Source: Methylorubrum thiocyanatum (GTDB taxonomy: Bacteria > Pseudomonadota > Alphaproteobacteria > Rhizobiales > Beijerinckiaceae). From it: 64,000 nt of DNA. The stretch is taken from the NCBI GenBank assembly GCA_014138645.1, contig JACJIB010000002.1:730395-794394 (forward strand), written 5' to 3'. The notes under the pieces were generated by a model that saw only the letters and a program-made list of their open reading frames with translations, was not told the origin of the DNA and did no database searches. The translations under genes and the position numbers were made by a program. Below, piece by piece: positions 34,430 to 43,489 of this stretch (positions are counted from its first letter, which is position 1; every line of letters begins with the position of its first letter).

Positions 34430-36193
34430 ATGAGCGACCCTCTCGCCGGGTCCGTCCTGAAGGATGGGCTGCGTTCGATCCGTCCCGTCCTGGTGACGGT
34501 GTTCGTCTTCGCCTTCTTCACGAACCTGCTCCTGTTCGCCGGCCCGCTCTACATGCTGCAGGTCTACGACCGCGTTCTTCTGAGTCGGAACGAAGCGACG
34601 CTGTTCGGGGTCACCGCGATCGCGGCCTTCGCGCTGGCGGTCTATGCCGCTCTCGAGATGCTGCGTTCGCGCCTGCTGGTGCGGGGCGGGATGATCTTCG
34701 ATCGGAAGGTGGCCGGACCGGTCTTCGAGATCGTTCACAGGGCCGCTCTGCTCAAGCCGCGGGCCGGGCACGAAGCAGCCCTGCGCGACGTCGATGTCCT
34801 GCGCGAATTCCTGACGGGCGGGGCCATTCTGGCGTTCTGCGACCTGCCCTGGGCCTCGCTGTTCCTGATCGCGTGCTTCATCCTCCATCCGTGGTTCGGC
34901 TGGATGGCCTTGCTCGGGGGCGGCACACTCCTGGGGCTGACGCTCCTCACCGATCTCACGACGCGGCGGCCTCTCGACGTGGCGAGCCAAGCCGCACGAG
35001 AGGCGGGCGAGCAGGCCCGCGCGACCGTCCGCGGGGGCGAGGTCCTGCGAGCCATGGGCATGCTGGGCGCCTTGCGGTCCCGTTGGCGCCGGCATCACGA
35101 CGAGGCGATCCTGCTGCAAGCCCGGGCGAGCGACCGCGCCGGCCTCATTGCCGCGGCGACGAAGTTCACGCGCATGGTCCTGCAGACGATGGTCCTCGGT
35201 GTCGGCGCCTACCTCGCCATCCATGGCGAGATCTCGGCCGGCTCGATGATCGCGGCCTCGATCATCATGGGGCGGACGCTGGCGCCCATCGAGGCGGTCG
35301 TCGGACACTGGAAGAGCTTCACGGCGGCGCGGAGCAGCCACGCCCGGCTGACGGACATCGTCGCGCGCATCGGACTCGAGCCGGAGCGCGTGATGCTGCC
35401 GCGCCCGCGCGGCCTGATCGAGACCGAGAATCTGGTCGTCGCAGCGCCGGGCTCGTCGCGAACGATCCTCCACGACGTCAGCGTGCGGCTGGAGCCCGGC
35501 AGCGTCGTCGGGATCATCGGTCCGAGTGCGGCCGGGAAATCGACGCTGGTCCGCGCGATCACGGGTGTCTGGCCGATCGTTTCCGGCGCAGTGCGCATCG
35601 ACGGAGCCGACCTCCGGCACTGGGATCCTCAGGCGCTCGGACGGCATCTCGGATATCTGCCGCAGGATGTCGAATTGTTCGATGGCACGGTGGCGCAGAA
35701 CATCGCGCGCTTCGACGTTCAGGACGACGCCGCCATCGTCTCGGTTGCGCAACGCGCGGGCTGCCACGACCTGATCCAGGCCCTGCCCGACGGCTACAAT
35801 ACCCGGATCGGCACGGGCGGGCACGGTCTCTCCGGCGGCCAGCGTCAGCGCATCGCCCTGGCGCGCGCGATGTACGGGGATCCGAGCCTGGTCGTCCTCG
35901 ACGAGCCGAATGCCAGTCTCGACCAAGCCGGCGAAGCCGCGCTGATGCGGGCGGTGGCGGACCTTCGAGAGCGTGGGACGACCGTCGTCATCGTCACGCA
36001 CAAGGTGAGCCTGCTGGCGGGCGCCGACCTGATCCTGATGCTGGATGGCGGAACGCTGCGGGCCTCGGGCCCGGCGGACCAGATCCTCGCCCACCTCTCC
36101 GGTCCCCGTCCGGTCCCGGCGCTGGTCGCGACCGCCGGCCGGACCGTGCCCGAGACCGAGAGGGTGTCCGAAATCCAGCGCAGCGCGGGCTGA
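34430..36193 (+). CDS. type I secretion ABC exporter (PrtD-like permease/ATPase)
   Basis: A 587-aa half-size exporter. The N-terminal membrane domain has about six helices (VLVTVFVFAFFTNLLLFAGP, ISAGSMIAASIIMGRTLAPI). The nucleotide-binding domain has Walker A GPSAAGKST, signature LSGGQRQR and Walker B LVVLDEPNAS. No N-terminal C39 peptidase or CLD-like extension is present, so it belongs to the PrtD group that exports unprocessed proteins. The adaptor follows 3 bases later. Its likely cargo or partner is the large repeat protein downstream, since no RTX protein is nearby. Confidence 0.92.
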   Translation: MSDPLAGSVLKDGLRSIRPVLVTVFVFAFFTNLLLFAGPLYMLQVYDRVLLSRNEATLFGVTAIAAFALAVYAALEMLRSRLLVRGGMIFDRKVAGPVFEIVHRAALLKPRAGHEAALRDVDVLREFLTGGAILAFCDLPWASLFLIACFILHPWFGWMALLGGGTLLGLTLLTDLTTRRPLDVASQAAREAGEQARATVRGGEVLRAMGMLGALRSRWRRHHDEAILLQARASDRAGLIAAATKFTRMVLQTMVLGVGAYLAIHGEISAGSMIAASIIMGRTLAPIEAVVGHWKSFTAARSSHARLTDIVARIGLEPERVMLPRPRGLIETENLVVAAPGSSRTILHDVSVRLEPGSVVGIIGPSAAGKSTLVRAITGVWPIVSGAVRIDGADLRHWDPQALGRHLGYLPQDVELFDGTVAQNIARFDVQDDAAIVSVAQRAGCHDLIQALPDGYNTRIGTGGHGLSGGQRQRIALARAMYGDPSLVVLDEPNASLDQAGEAALMRAVADLRERGTTVVIVTHKVSLLAGADLILMLDGGTLRASGPADQILAHLSGPRPVPALVATAGRTVPETERVSEIQRSAG

Positions 36194-36196
36194 GCC

Positions 36197-37570
36197 ATGA
36201 GCACGCCGTCTGCCCCGCTTCCGATCCCGTCGCCCGCCGCTCCCCCGACGTCACGGGCTCGGGGCAGCGAGGATAGCGCCGTCGCTCCGATCGCGTGGCA
36301 GCGCTACGCGATCGCCGGCTACGCCCTCATCGTGGCCGCCTTCGGTGTCGCTGGTGCATGGGCAGCCACCGTACGCCTGGATCGCGCCGTCATCAGCACC
36401 GGCGTCATCGTCGCGGAAAGCAGCCGCAAAGTCGTCCAGCACTTCGAGGGCGGCATGGTCCAGGCGGTGCTGGTGCGGGATGGACAGACGGTCCGCGCGG
36501 GCGACGTCCTCCTGCGGATCGATCCCGTCCAGTCCCAGGCGAGCGCGGACCTGTTCCGCAATCAACTCGACGCCGCTCTCGTTCTGGAGGCGCGGCTGCG
36601 CGCGGAGCAGGCGCAGTCCGACGACCTGCAATTGCCCGCCGACCTCGCCGCGCGGCGCGACGAGCCCGCCCTCGCGCGCATGATCAGCGATCAGGCCGGG
36701 CAGTTGGTGGAACGGCGGACGACGCTCAAGGGTCAACTCGCCCTCATCGAGGCCAAGGTCACCCAGCTGCGGACGGAGATCTCCGGCCTCGCCGTCGAGA
36801 AATCCTCGGTCGAGCAGCAGGTCGGCTTCATCCGGCAGGAACTGGAGGGCCTGCGCAGCCTGCACGAGCGGAATCTGATCCCCCTGTCACGCCTTCTCGT
36901 GATGGAGCGGGAGCGCACCCGGCTGGAGGGCGTGATCGGACGCTCGGTGGCCGAAAGAGCCAAGGCCGAGAACGCCATCAGCGAGGCCGGGCTGCAGATC
37001 ACCCAATTGAAGCAGAAGCTTCAGGAGACGGTCACCGGCCAGCTTCTCGAGACGCGGCAGAGAATCGGCGAACTGCGCGAAAAGCTCGTCGTCGCGCAGG
37101 ACGTGTTCCGACGCCACGAGATCCGCGCCTCTCACGACGGCGTCATCCAGGCGCTCAAGGTCGTCGCGATCGGGCAGGTCGTCCGCTCGGGCGAGCCGCT
37201 GATGGAGATCGTTCCGACCGCGGACCGGCTGGTGGTCAACGTACAATTCTCGCCCAACGACCTCGAAGCCGTCCATGCCGGCATGCGGGCGGAGATCAAG
37301 TTTCCGACCTTCCAGGCGCGCCGGACGCCCGCCGTCTTCGGAACGCTCACGGTCGTGTCGCGGGACCGTCTCGTGGACGAGGGCACGAAGCAGGCCTACT
37401 TCGCCGGTACCGTCGAGATCGACGAGCACCATCTTCCGGCCGACGTCAGGCACCGCCTTCTCGCCGGATTGCCGGCCGAGGTGGTGGTCTCGGCCGGGGA
37501 GCGCACGGCCCTCGAATATCTGTTCGCTCCCTTCTTCGACGCGATGGGACGCGCCTTCCATGAACGCTAG
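36197..37570 (+). CDS. type I secretion periplasmic adaptor (HlyD/PrtE family)
   Basis: A 457-aa adaptor. A Pro-rich cytoplasmic tail precedes one membrane segment (about residues 38-58). Then come a lipoyl half (KVVQHFEGGMVQAVLVRDGQ), a long coiled-coil hairpin (about 120-310), the second lipoyl half (IRASHDGVIQALKVV) and a beta-barrel ending with the HlyD C-terminal motif. It links the ABC exporter to a TolC-like channel that is not encoded here. It is 3 bases behind the ABC gene. Confidence 0.92.
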   Translation: MSTPSAPLPIPSPAAPPTSRARGSEDSAVAPIAWQRYAIAGYALIVAAFGVAGAWAATVRLDRAVISTGVIVAESSRKVVQHFEGGMVQAVLVRDGQTVRAGDVLLRIDPVQSQASADLFRNQLDAALVLEARLRAEQAQSDDLQLPADLAARRDEPALARMISDQAGQLVERRTTLKGQLALIEAKVTQLRTEISGLAVEKSSVEQQVGFIRQELEGLRSLHERNLIPLSRLLVMERERTRLEGVIGRSVAERAKAENAISEAGLQITQLKQKLQETVTGQLLETRQRIGELREKLVVAQDVFRRHEIRASHDGVIQALKVVAIGQVVRSGEPLMEIVPTADRLVVNVQFSPNDLEAVHAGMRAEIKFPTFQARRTPAVFGTLTVVSRDRLVDEGTKQAYFAGTVEIDEHHLPADVRHRLLAGLPAEVVVSAGERTALEYLFAPFFDAMGRAFHER

Positions 37571-37642
37571 CGCCGCGCCCGGACGCTCCGCCATGCGAGG
37601 CGACGTCATCGGTCGAAGGACGCCACGCGCCGACAGGGTGAG

Positions 37643-40600
37643 ATGACGATGAGCACGGTCATTCCCTTCTTCCGTCCGGCGTCGGCGCGACAGGGCAACT
37701 GGTCGCAGCAGGAACTGGCCGAGTTCTACCGCGTCGAGGCGGCCCTCCTCCGGGCCGGCTTCAGCATCGCGAGCGAGCAAGGCCTCAGCGACGAGGGGGA
37801 GCCGTGGTTCGTCTTCTGCCGGGCGGACGGCGACGCGATCATCCATTTCGCCAAGATCGACGGCAGCTACCTCATCGCCTCGGAGGCCCTCGACCGACCG
37901 GTGCGCGGGACGGATTTCCGTACTCTGATCGATCAGATCGCTCGCTTGCATCCGCATCTGCTCCCGATCCCGGCGGCTGGCACGGCGACGACGCTGGTCG
38001 TTCATCCGGCCGCGCTGCTGGCAGCTCTGGTGGCCGCGATCGCCTTGAGCCTGTCGTCCGAGGATGCCCATGCCGGGCCGCTCGTGGCCGGCGGCGAAGG
38101 CCTATCCGCGCCCTCCGCGTCCCAGGAAGGCGGCCCCGCTCAGGGCCAGCCGCAATCGAAGGCCGGCGGCGGATCCGGTGATCGGGAGACCGATCGCAAG
38201 CAGATGGAAGCCATCATCCTCTCCGCGATGATCTTCGCAGCCGAGGCCATGGCCGTCGATCACCGCGCCGTGGGCGCGGAGCTTAATCTCGATTTGGCGG
38301 ACGGGGCGGGCAACGCCCTGAGCCCCGTCGCGCAGGGGGATGCGGCCCAGGCGTCGGGCACCGCGTCCGGCTCCGGCCGTGGCGGCGTGTCGGCTCAGCC
38401 GGCCGTTCTGACGGCGCAGGGCAGCGGCACGAATCCCGATGCTCGTCCCCAGCCGGCTTCCGAGACGTTTCCAACAGCGAGCCGGGTCGATCCGACCGCT
38501 GTGGCGCGGACCGAATTCGGGAGTGAGGCGCCGAAGTCTCCGGCCTCACAGAACCAGCCGCTGGCGCCGGGCTTTGGCAGCGATGTCCTGCTGACCGGCG
38601 CATCGGTCGAGGCGTCCGCCGTTAAATCCAGCGCCCAACCGACGTCGACATCGGGACGCAGCGAGAGCGCTGCGCCCGCAGCGGATGTGCCGGGGCCGGA
38701 CTCGGGTGATCAGCACGCCGGTTCCGCAGCGATCGCCGAGCCCCCCTCCCCCGCCCGTCCTGGACAGGCCCTATCCTCCGACGCCGGAAGCGGGTCTGCG
38801 CGTCCGGCCTGGGTCCAAGACATGGTGCAGGCCGTGACGAGCCGGGTCCCGTCCCCCGAAGCCTCGTCGCGCGATGCCGAGGATCGGGGCGATGGCCGAC
38901 CGGCCGAGGCTGCGCCCGGAAACGGCCTCAAGGTGGATGCGGCGGGTCCCGGCAACGGTCGCGTCGATGGCGCGGGCCGGGATCGAGAATCCTCCGTCGA
39001 GACGGCCGCCGAGACCCATCAGCCAGGTGATCAAATTGCCCCCGATCACGGCCAGGCCGGCGGCGCTCAAGGACGAGGGGTTCCAGCCGAGACGGCGACC
39101 GCGAACACTCCGCCGGCCGAGCAGGCCCGGCCCGGTCAGGGTTCCGTCGATCGCGCCGATCAGGACCGCGGCGCGCCAGCGATGACGGCCGTCGAACCGA
39201 GCCCGAACGCCGAGCAGGTTGCCCCCCATCCGAGTCAATCCAGCGCCCGAGGTTCGGATCAGGCCGCGTCGGGTGAGGCCTCCCATGACACGCAGGCCGA
39301 GCAAACCGGTCCCATCGACGGCCAAGTGAACAGTGTTGCTCCGGACCAAGCTTCATCGCCCGAGGCGGCGAGCGGGTACAGTCCGCAGACCGCACCAGCC
39401 GGCGGTGGCGAGGGCCGCCCCAGCGGCGTTGATCGGGACGAAGCCGCGCCGACACAGGCCGAAGCTGCGCATGGCCCATCGGTCGAACCGGGCCACCATG
39501 CCAGCGGTAACGCCGGTACCGTTGCTCCGGAGCGGGGCCCGCAGGCCGAAGCTGCGACCGGAAGCAAGCCACCGATCGAGCCGACCGGCGGTGGCAACGA
39601 CAACGCCAGCGTTGTCGCTCGGCAAGAAGCCGCGGCTGCTCAGACCGAAAATGGCAATCCCTCACCCGCCGAGCAAACCGGTAACGACAGCAGGCCCGCC
39701 GCTGTCGTCGCTCGGGAGCAGCCGCCACAGGCTCAGGATGCGGTGGGAAACAATCCGCGCTCCGTGCAGTCCGGTCCGAGTGAAAGCCGTGCCGATGGTT
39801 CTGGTCCGGGAAGCGCGCGGGCCGAAGCCGTGAATGGCGAGCGGCCCGAGGCTCAACAGGCTGGTGGCGCCAGCAATCAAGAGAATGCTGACGATCAAGG
39901 TTCGCTGCCGCAGACCGGGGCGGTGCCCGGAAACGATCCGCAGATCGAGCCGACAGGCGCCGAGAACGGCCAGAGCCAGGGCAGTCACGCGCAGCCAGAG
40001 ACTGTCGCGCTGCGCGAGCCGAGCTCAGGCGGACCCGCCATCGGCCGCGATCGGTCTTCGAGCGATGCCAACGCGCGGGGAACAACGGTTCAGGCCGAGG
40101 CCGCTCGTCCCGAGACGGGGCCGTCGACCGATCACGGCGATGGGCACAGCCCGGCCTCTGCCGAGCGGAACGACCAACGGGTGCCCGAAGCGCACGGTCC
40201 CGGCGCGACCGACACTGTCTCAAGTCGCGGGAGGCCAGACACTCCCGGCGAAGCACGATCCGACGCGGCATCGACCACGAAGGCCGATCCGGCACTGGAT
40301 CCTGATTCCGCCCCCCACGGATCGAACAAGCTCAGCGTGACCGAGCTCCCTGGTGGCGGGCGCGAACCGACCGACCGGGCGGCCCCGGAGCATGCCGCGG
40401 CGTCCGAACAGACACCGGTGGCAGCCGATGGGCGCGCTCAGAATCCGACTTCGTCGCCCTCCGAACATGGACGCGGCAATGCGATCGGGCAGAGCGCCGA
40501 TCACGCCTCGAACGCGGCAGCCTCGGAGCCGTCCAACGGGGACGTGTCCGGCACGAAGGACCACGGATCTGTGCCGAGCGACGCCGCCGTGGCGTCGTCA

Positions 40601-41392
40601 TCGAACGATCATGTCGAGGGCACCGGGCCACAGGCGTCGCATGCTCAAGACGAGTTAGCGTCGCATGGGCCCAATCCCGCTGCGGAGGCTGCCATTCCTG
40701 CGTCCGTTGCCCATGACCCGATCTTGCAGGATCGGGGAAGCGATCGGGCAGTGGCGGAGAACCCCGTCGGACACGGCGCTTCACCGGGGTCGGACGCTTT
40801 GACTACGTCTGCGAAGGGTGAGCACACCCAAGCCGAGCCTGACGGACCACATGACAGCGCGGGACCTGTCGTCGATCACCCGATCCCGGCGGCGGTTCAC
40901 GGCGTGGACAAGAATGGCCAGTCCGTTCCGTCGGCAGATCCAAATCCGACGTCGCCCTCCGCACCGGTTTCGCAGGACGAGATCGCAACGGCTCATCCCG
41001 ATCGAGCCCCCGTCGATGACGGACCTTCGGTCAGCGGCCGCGCCGATCGGGAGGCGCCCGGACATGCGGCCCAGCCGGTCAGGGCTGACCCGCCGACCGA
41101 GCCCGCTTTGCATCTCGAAGCCGATCGAGCGGACGGGCCTTCACCGATCAGCCCCTCCAGCTCCGCGGCGTCCCATGGGACGTCCGGTCAAGCGAAGCCG
41201 GGCCGGCCGAGCCCCCCGCCCGCGGCGATCGACGCGGAGGGCAATCTCGTGTTCCACACGGACGCCCATCAGGATCCGGTGCCACCGGCCCTTCCGCAAG
41301 GGCCGGATGAGGCAACGCCCCATCACGCGGTCGGTCTGATCGGGGTCTCGGATCAGGCGCATCCGGTGCACGACCTCTACCATCACACCTAG
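37643..41392 (+). CDS. 1249-aa low-complexity repeat protein linked to the type I exporter
   Basis: Unrecognised as a whole. Residues 1-110 form a compact domain (WSQQELAEFYRVEAALLRAG, GEPWFVFCRADGDAIIHFAK). Residues about 113-138 are one hydrophobic segment (VVHPAALLAALVAAIALSL) ending at AHA-GP, a possible signal-peptidase-like site. From about 150 on it is Ala/Gly/Pro/Gln/Asp/Ser-rich and probably disordered. Between residues about 421 and 797 an imperfect unit of roughly 30 residues recurs 10-12 times (core AEAAxG..P..EP.G). The last 45 residues are His/Asp-rich and end DLYHHT. No RTX GGxGxDxxx repeats. The ATG is 72 bases after the adaptor, with AGGG close by; ATG 37649 is an alternative. 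A terminator follows at once. Export cargo or envelope-spanning partner are both possible. Confidence 0.75.
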   Translation: MTMSTVIPFFRPASARQGNWSQQELAEFYRVEAALLRAGFSIASEQGLSDEGEPWFVFCRADGDAIIHFAKIDGSYLIASEALDRPVRGTDFRTLIDQIARLHPHLLPIPAAGTATTLVVHPAALLAALVAAIALSLSSEDAHAGPLVAGGEGLSAPSASQEGGPAQGQPQSKAGGGSGDRETDRKQMEAIILSAMIFAAEAMAVDHRAVGAELNLDLADGAGNALSPVAQGDAAQASGTASGSGRGGVSAQPAVLTAQGSGTNPDARPQPASETFPTASRVDPTAVARTEFGSEAPKSPASQNQPLAPGFGSDVLLTGASVEASAVKSSAQPTSTSGRSESAAPAADVPGPDSGDQHAGSAAIAEPPSPARPGQALSSDAGSGSARPAWVQDMVQAVTSRVPSPEASSRDAEDRGDGRPAEAAPGNGLKVDAAGPGNGRVDGAGRDRESSVETAAETHQPGDQIAPDHGQAGGAQGRGVPAETATANTPPAEQARPGQGSVDRADQDRGAPAMTAVEPSPNAEQVAPHPSQSSARGSDQAASGEASHDTQAEQTGPIDGQVNSVAPDQASSPEAASGYSPQTAPAGGGEGRPSGVDRDEAAPTQAEAAHGPSVEPGHHASGNAGTVAPERGPQAEAATGSKPPIEPTGGGNDNASVVARQEAAAAQTENGNPSPAEQTGNDSRPAAVVAREQPPQAQDAVGNNPRSVQSGPSESRADGSGPGSARAEAVNGERPEAQQAGGASNQENADDQGSLPQTGAVPGNDPQIEPTGAENGQSQGSHAQPETVALREPSSGGPAIGRDRSSSDANARGTTVQAEAARPETGPSTDHGDGHSPASAERNDQRVPEAHGPGATDTVSSRGRPDTPGEARSDAASTTKADPALDPDSAPHGSNKLSVTELPGGGREPTDRAAPEHAAASEQTPVAADGRAQNPTSSPSEHGRGNAIGQSADHASNAAASEPSNGDVSGTKDHGSVPSDAAVASSSNDHVEGTGPQASHAQDELASHGPNPAAEAAIPASVAHDPILQDRGSDRAVAENPVGHGASPGSDALTTSAKGEHTQAEPDGPHDSAGPVVDHPIPAAVHGVDKNGQSVPSADPNPTSPSAPVSQDEIATAHPDRAPVDDGPSVSGRADREAPGHAAQPVRADPPTEPALHLEADRADGPSPISPSSSAASHGTSGQAKPGRPSPPPAAIDAEGNLVFHTDAHQDPVPPALPQGPDEATPHHAVGLIGVSDQAHPVHDLYHHT
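38905..40035 (+). repeat. degenerate ~90-bp repeat region inside the low-complexity protein
   Basis: At protein level, successive segments starting AEAAPGNG, ETAAETHQ, AETATANT, EAASGYSP, AEAAHGPS, AEAATGSK, TENGNPSP, AEAVNGER and TGAVPGND keep a common plan: a short Ala/Glu opening, a PxxEPxG-like turn, then a Val/Asp-Gln stretch. DNA identity between units has mostly decayed, so the repeat is old. Confidence 0.6.
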
Positions 41393-41400
41393 AACCGTAT

Positions 41401-41423
41401 CCGGCCTGCTCGCCGCAGGCCGG
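41401..41423. terminator. strong hairpin between the repeat protein and the synthase operon
   Basis: CCGGCCTGC (41401-41409) and GCAGGCCGG (41415-41423) form a perfect 9-bp stem with a TCGCC loop, eight bases after the repeat-protein stop. The convergent synthase gene ends at 41531. Confidence 0.75.
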
Positions 41424-41530
41424 CGTCTCCAGCCTCTCGTTCCGACGCGGGGTCGTGCGGACGCACCGGCGGCCACTCCGTCGGAAGACGTGCGAGAGCA
41501 TCTGCCGACGCGGTCGGCCCGCGACCCCGC

Positions 41531-43489
41531 TCAGCCGAGTCCGAGGCTTCGCCGGAGCAGGCCGCCGACGGCCGGTGCAAACCGGGCGGCGCGGGCGATG
41601 GTATCCCGCGGGGTCGAGTAGAGCGCGACGACCAGAGCCCGGTACTGTTCCGGTGACGGATCGAGCGAAAGGCCGGCGGAGTCCGAGACCGCGTCGATCG
41701 CGCCGATGCCCGGAAGGTGCAGGACGAGCGGCACGCCCGGTGCGGAGCCCGGCTCGCCGTCTCCGGCCAGCGTCGCCCGGCCGGGCGAGAGGGTTGCGAT
41801 CCGGCAGGCGCGGGTAATGCCGCCGGCTTCGATCCGTGCGTCGGCGTCGTAACGGAACGCGAGATCGGCGCGCGGATGCTCGAAGCAGACGAGGAAGCAG
41901 ATGAAGGTCAGCACCATCGCCACCCCGGCCCAGACGAGGTTGAAGTAGTCGATATCCGAGATCTCAGCCGGTGCGGTCGGAGCGATGAAGGCCCAGACGA
42001 TGCTGAAGGCCGAGAGCAGGGAGAGGCCTCCGAAGGCCGACGCCATGCGCCAGCGAACCCGCATCTGGGAGCGGTCACCGCCCTTCTCCGTGACCTTGAA
42101 CGGTCGGCCGAAGGGGCGGACTGCCGCCTGGATCAGCGTCATGGTGACGGCGAGCGCGCTGATCGCGTGGGTCACCTCCATGAAGATCGGCAGCGTGCGC
42201 GAGCGCGAGACCCAGCCGCTATAGGCCCACAGGGCGAAGAGCGGCGGTGCGCCGTAGCGCAGGAAGGACAGCACGTCGGCCTCGAAGGCCGGCAGGCCGG
42301 CGATCCAGTACACCGCCGGGGCCAGCAGCATCAGCACGATGTAGGGCTTGCAGGCCCAGTTCAGCACGCCGTGCAGGAAATGGATCCGCTGGATCAGGGT
42401 ATAGCCCGGCCCGCGCAGCGGTCCGTCGGCGAGCAGCGCGATCTGGATCGTCCCGAGGCACCAGCGCGTGCGTTGCGTGATGTATTCCGGGAGTCCCTCG
42501 GCCGAGAGGCCCATGCTCAACCGCTCGTTCAGCCAATGGGTCTCGTAGCCGCGGCGCGACATGCCGAGCGACAGGTTGAGGTCCTCGCAGATCGCCGCGT
42601 CAGGAAAGCCGCCGATCTCGCCGAGCCGGTCGCGGCGCACGATGAACGAGGTGCCGACACAGAACGCTGCTTTCCAGGCGTCCTTTGCCGGCTGGAACAC
42701 GTCGAAGAAGATGCGCTGGTCGTCGACCCAGCTGTCGGATGCCGCGAGATTGTGCTGGATCGGATCGGCGTTGAAGAAGAATTGCGGCGATTGCACCACG
42801 CCCGCCTTCGGATCATCGAACAGCCCGACCATGCGCTTGAGGATGTCCGGCTGCGGCGCGAAATCCGCATCGAGCACGAGGATCAGCGGCGCGTCGGTCC
42901 GCTCGGCGGTGTGGCGCAGTGCGTTGTTGAGGTTGCCGGCCTTGGCCCCCTTGTTGTCCGGGCGCGTGATGTAGCGGGCGCCCACCTCCTCGCAATAGTC
43001 GCGCAGCCACGCGCGGCGGGTGTCGTCGCAGACCCAGACGGTCTTGGGGCCGTAATCGATGGCGAGCGAGGGCAGGATCGACTTCTCCACGACATCGCGC
43101 GGCTCGTTGTAGGTGCAGATGAAGATATCGACAGCCGGCCAGTCGCCGCTCGCCTCGCGGCGCGCCTGGGCTGCGTCGGCCTCCCCGGAGCGGTCCTTGA
43201 ACCGCAACAGGATCACCACCGAGAGCAGGGTATAGACCACCGCCACCATCTCGGAGGCGAAGAACAGGTAGGACCAGAGGGCTCCGGCCTCGGGGGTCAG
43301 CGGCGGCAGCGTGTCGCTCCAGCGCCAGCGTGCATAGGTGGCGATGAGCGCGGCCGTCAGCGCGCCGAACAGAAGGCGATCGAAGGCGCGCTCCGGACGC
43401 AGCAGGCCGGCAAGGGCGAAAAGCCCGAGCGCGATGCCGAAGGAGAGGGCGAGCACGGAGCTCGCGTCGCCCGGAGAGGGAAACATCAT
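41531..43489 (-). CDS. BcsA-like processive glycosyltransferase (GT2) with degenerate PilZ-like tail
   Basis: A 652-aa membrane synthase. About four hydrophobic segments come before and four after the GT domain. Catalytic landmarks in order are CDDTRRAW, LDADFAPQ (DxD), AICEDLNL (TED position) and QRTRWCLGT (QxxRW). It therefore polymerises and extrudes a polysaccharide like cellulose synthase. The C-terminal region after about residue 550 (DLAFRYDADARIEAG, TLSPGRATLAG) resembles PilZ but lacks a clear RxxxR and D/NxSxxG, so c-di-GMP control is doubtful. ATG 43489 overlaps the preceding stop by 4 bp. No BcsB, C or Z gene is present; the partners are an Alg44-like and an alpha-barrel protein. 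Confidence 0.85.
   Translation of the reverse strand: MMFPSPGDASSVLALSFGIALGLFALAGLLRPERAFDRLLFGALTAALIATYARWRWSDTLPPLTPEAGALWSYLFFASEMVAVVYTLLSVVILLRFKDRSGEADAAQARREASGDWPAVDIFICTYNEPRDVVEKSILPSLAIDYGPKTVWVCDDTRRAWLRDYCEEVGARYITRPDNKGAKAGNLNNALRHTAERTDAPLILVLDADFAPQPDILKRMVGLFDDPKAGVVQSPQFFFNADPIQHNLAASDSWVDDQRIFFDVFQPAKDAWKAAFCVGTSFIVRRDRLGEIGGFPDAAICEDLNLSLGMSRRGYETHWLNERLSMGLSAEGLPEYITQRTRWCLGTIQIALLADGPLRGPGYTLIQRIHFLHGVLNWACKPYIVLMLLAPAVYWIAGLPAFEADVLSFLRYGAPPLFALWAYSGWVSRSRTLPIFMEVTHAISALAVTMTLIQAAVRPFGRPFKVTEKGGDRSQMRVRWRMASAFGGLSLLSAFSIVWAFIAPTAPAEISDIDYFNLVWAGVAMVLTFICFLVCFEHPRADLAFRYDADARIEAGGITRACRIATLSPGRATLAGDGEPGSAPGVPLVLHLPGIGAIDAVSDSAGLSLDPSPEQYRALVVALYSTPRDTIARAARFAPAVGGLLRRSLGLG

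Noticed and set aside
38905-40035. CRISPR-like or microsatellite array
   Set aside because: The periodicity is at protein level and the DNA units are not conserved. There are no identical direct repeats with unique spacers.
38928-40295. A long antisense frame over the repeat protein
   Set aside because: Arg/Ser/Pro-rich low-complexity product with no start context. The plus frame has an organised N-terminal domain and continues from the exporter genes.
37643-41392. RTX toxin or adhesin
   Set aside because: No GGxGxDxxx nonapeptide repeats and no RTX-type C-terminal signal were found, despite the neighbouring PrtD/PrtE genes.
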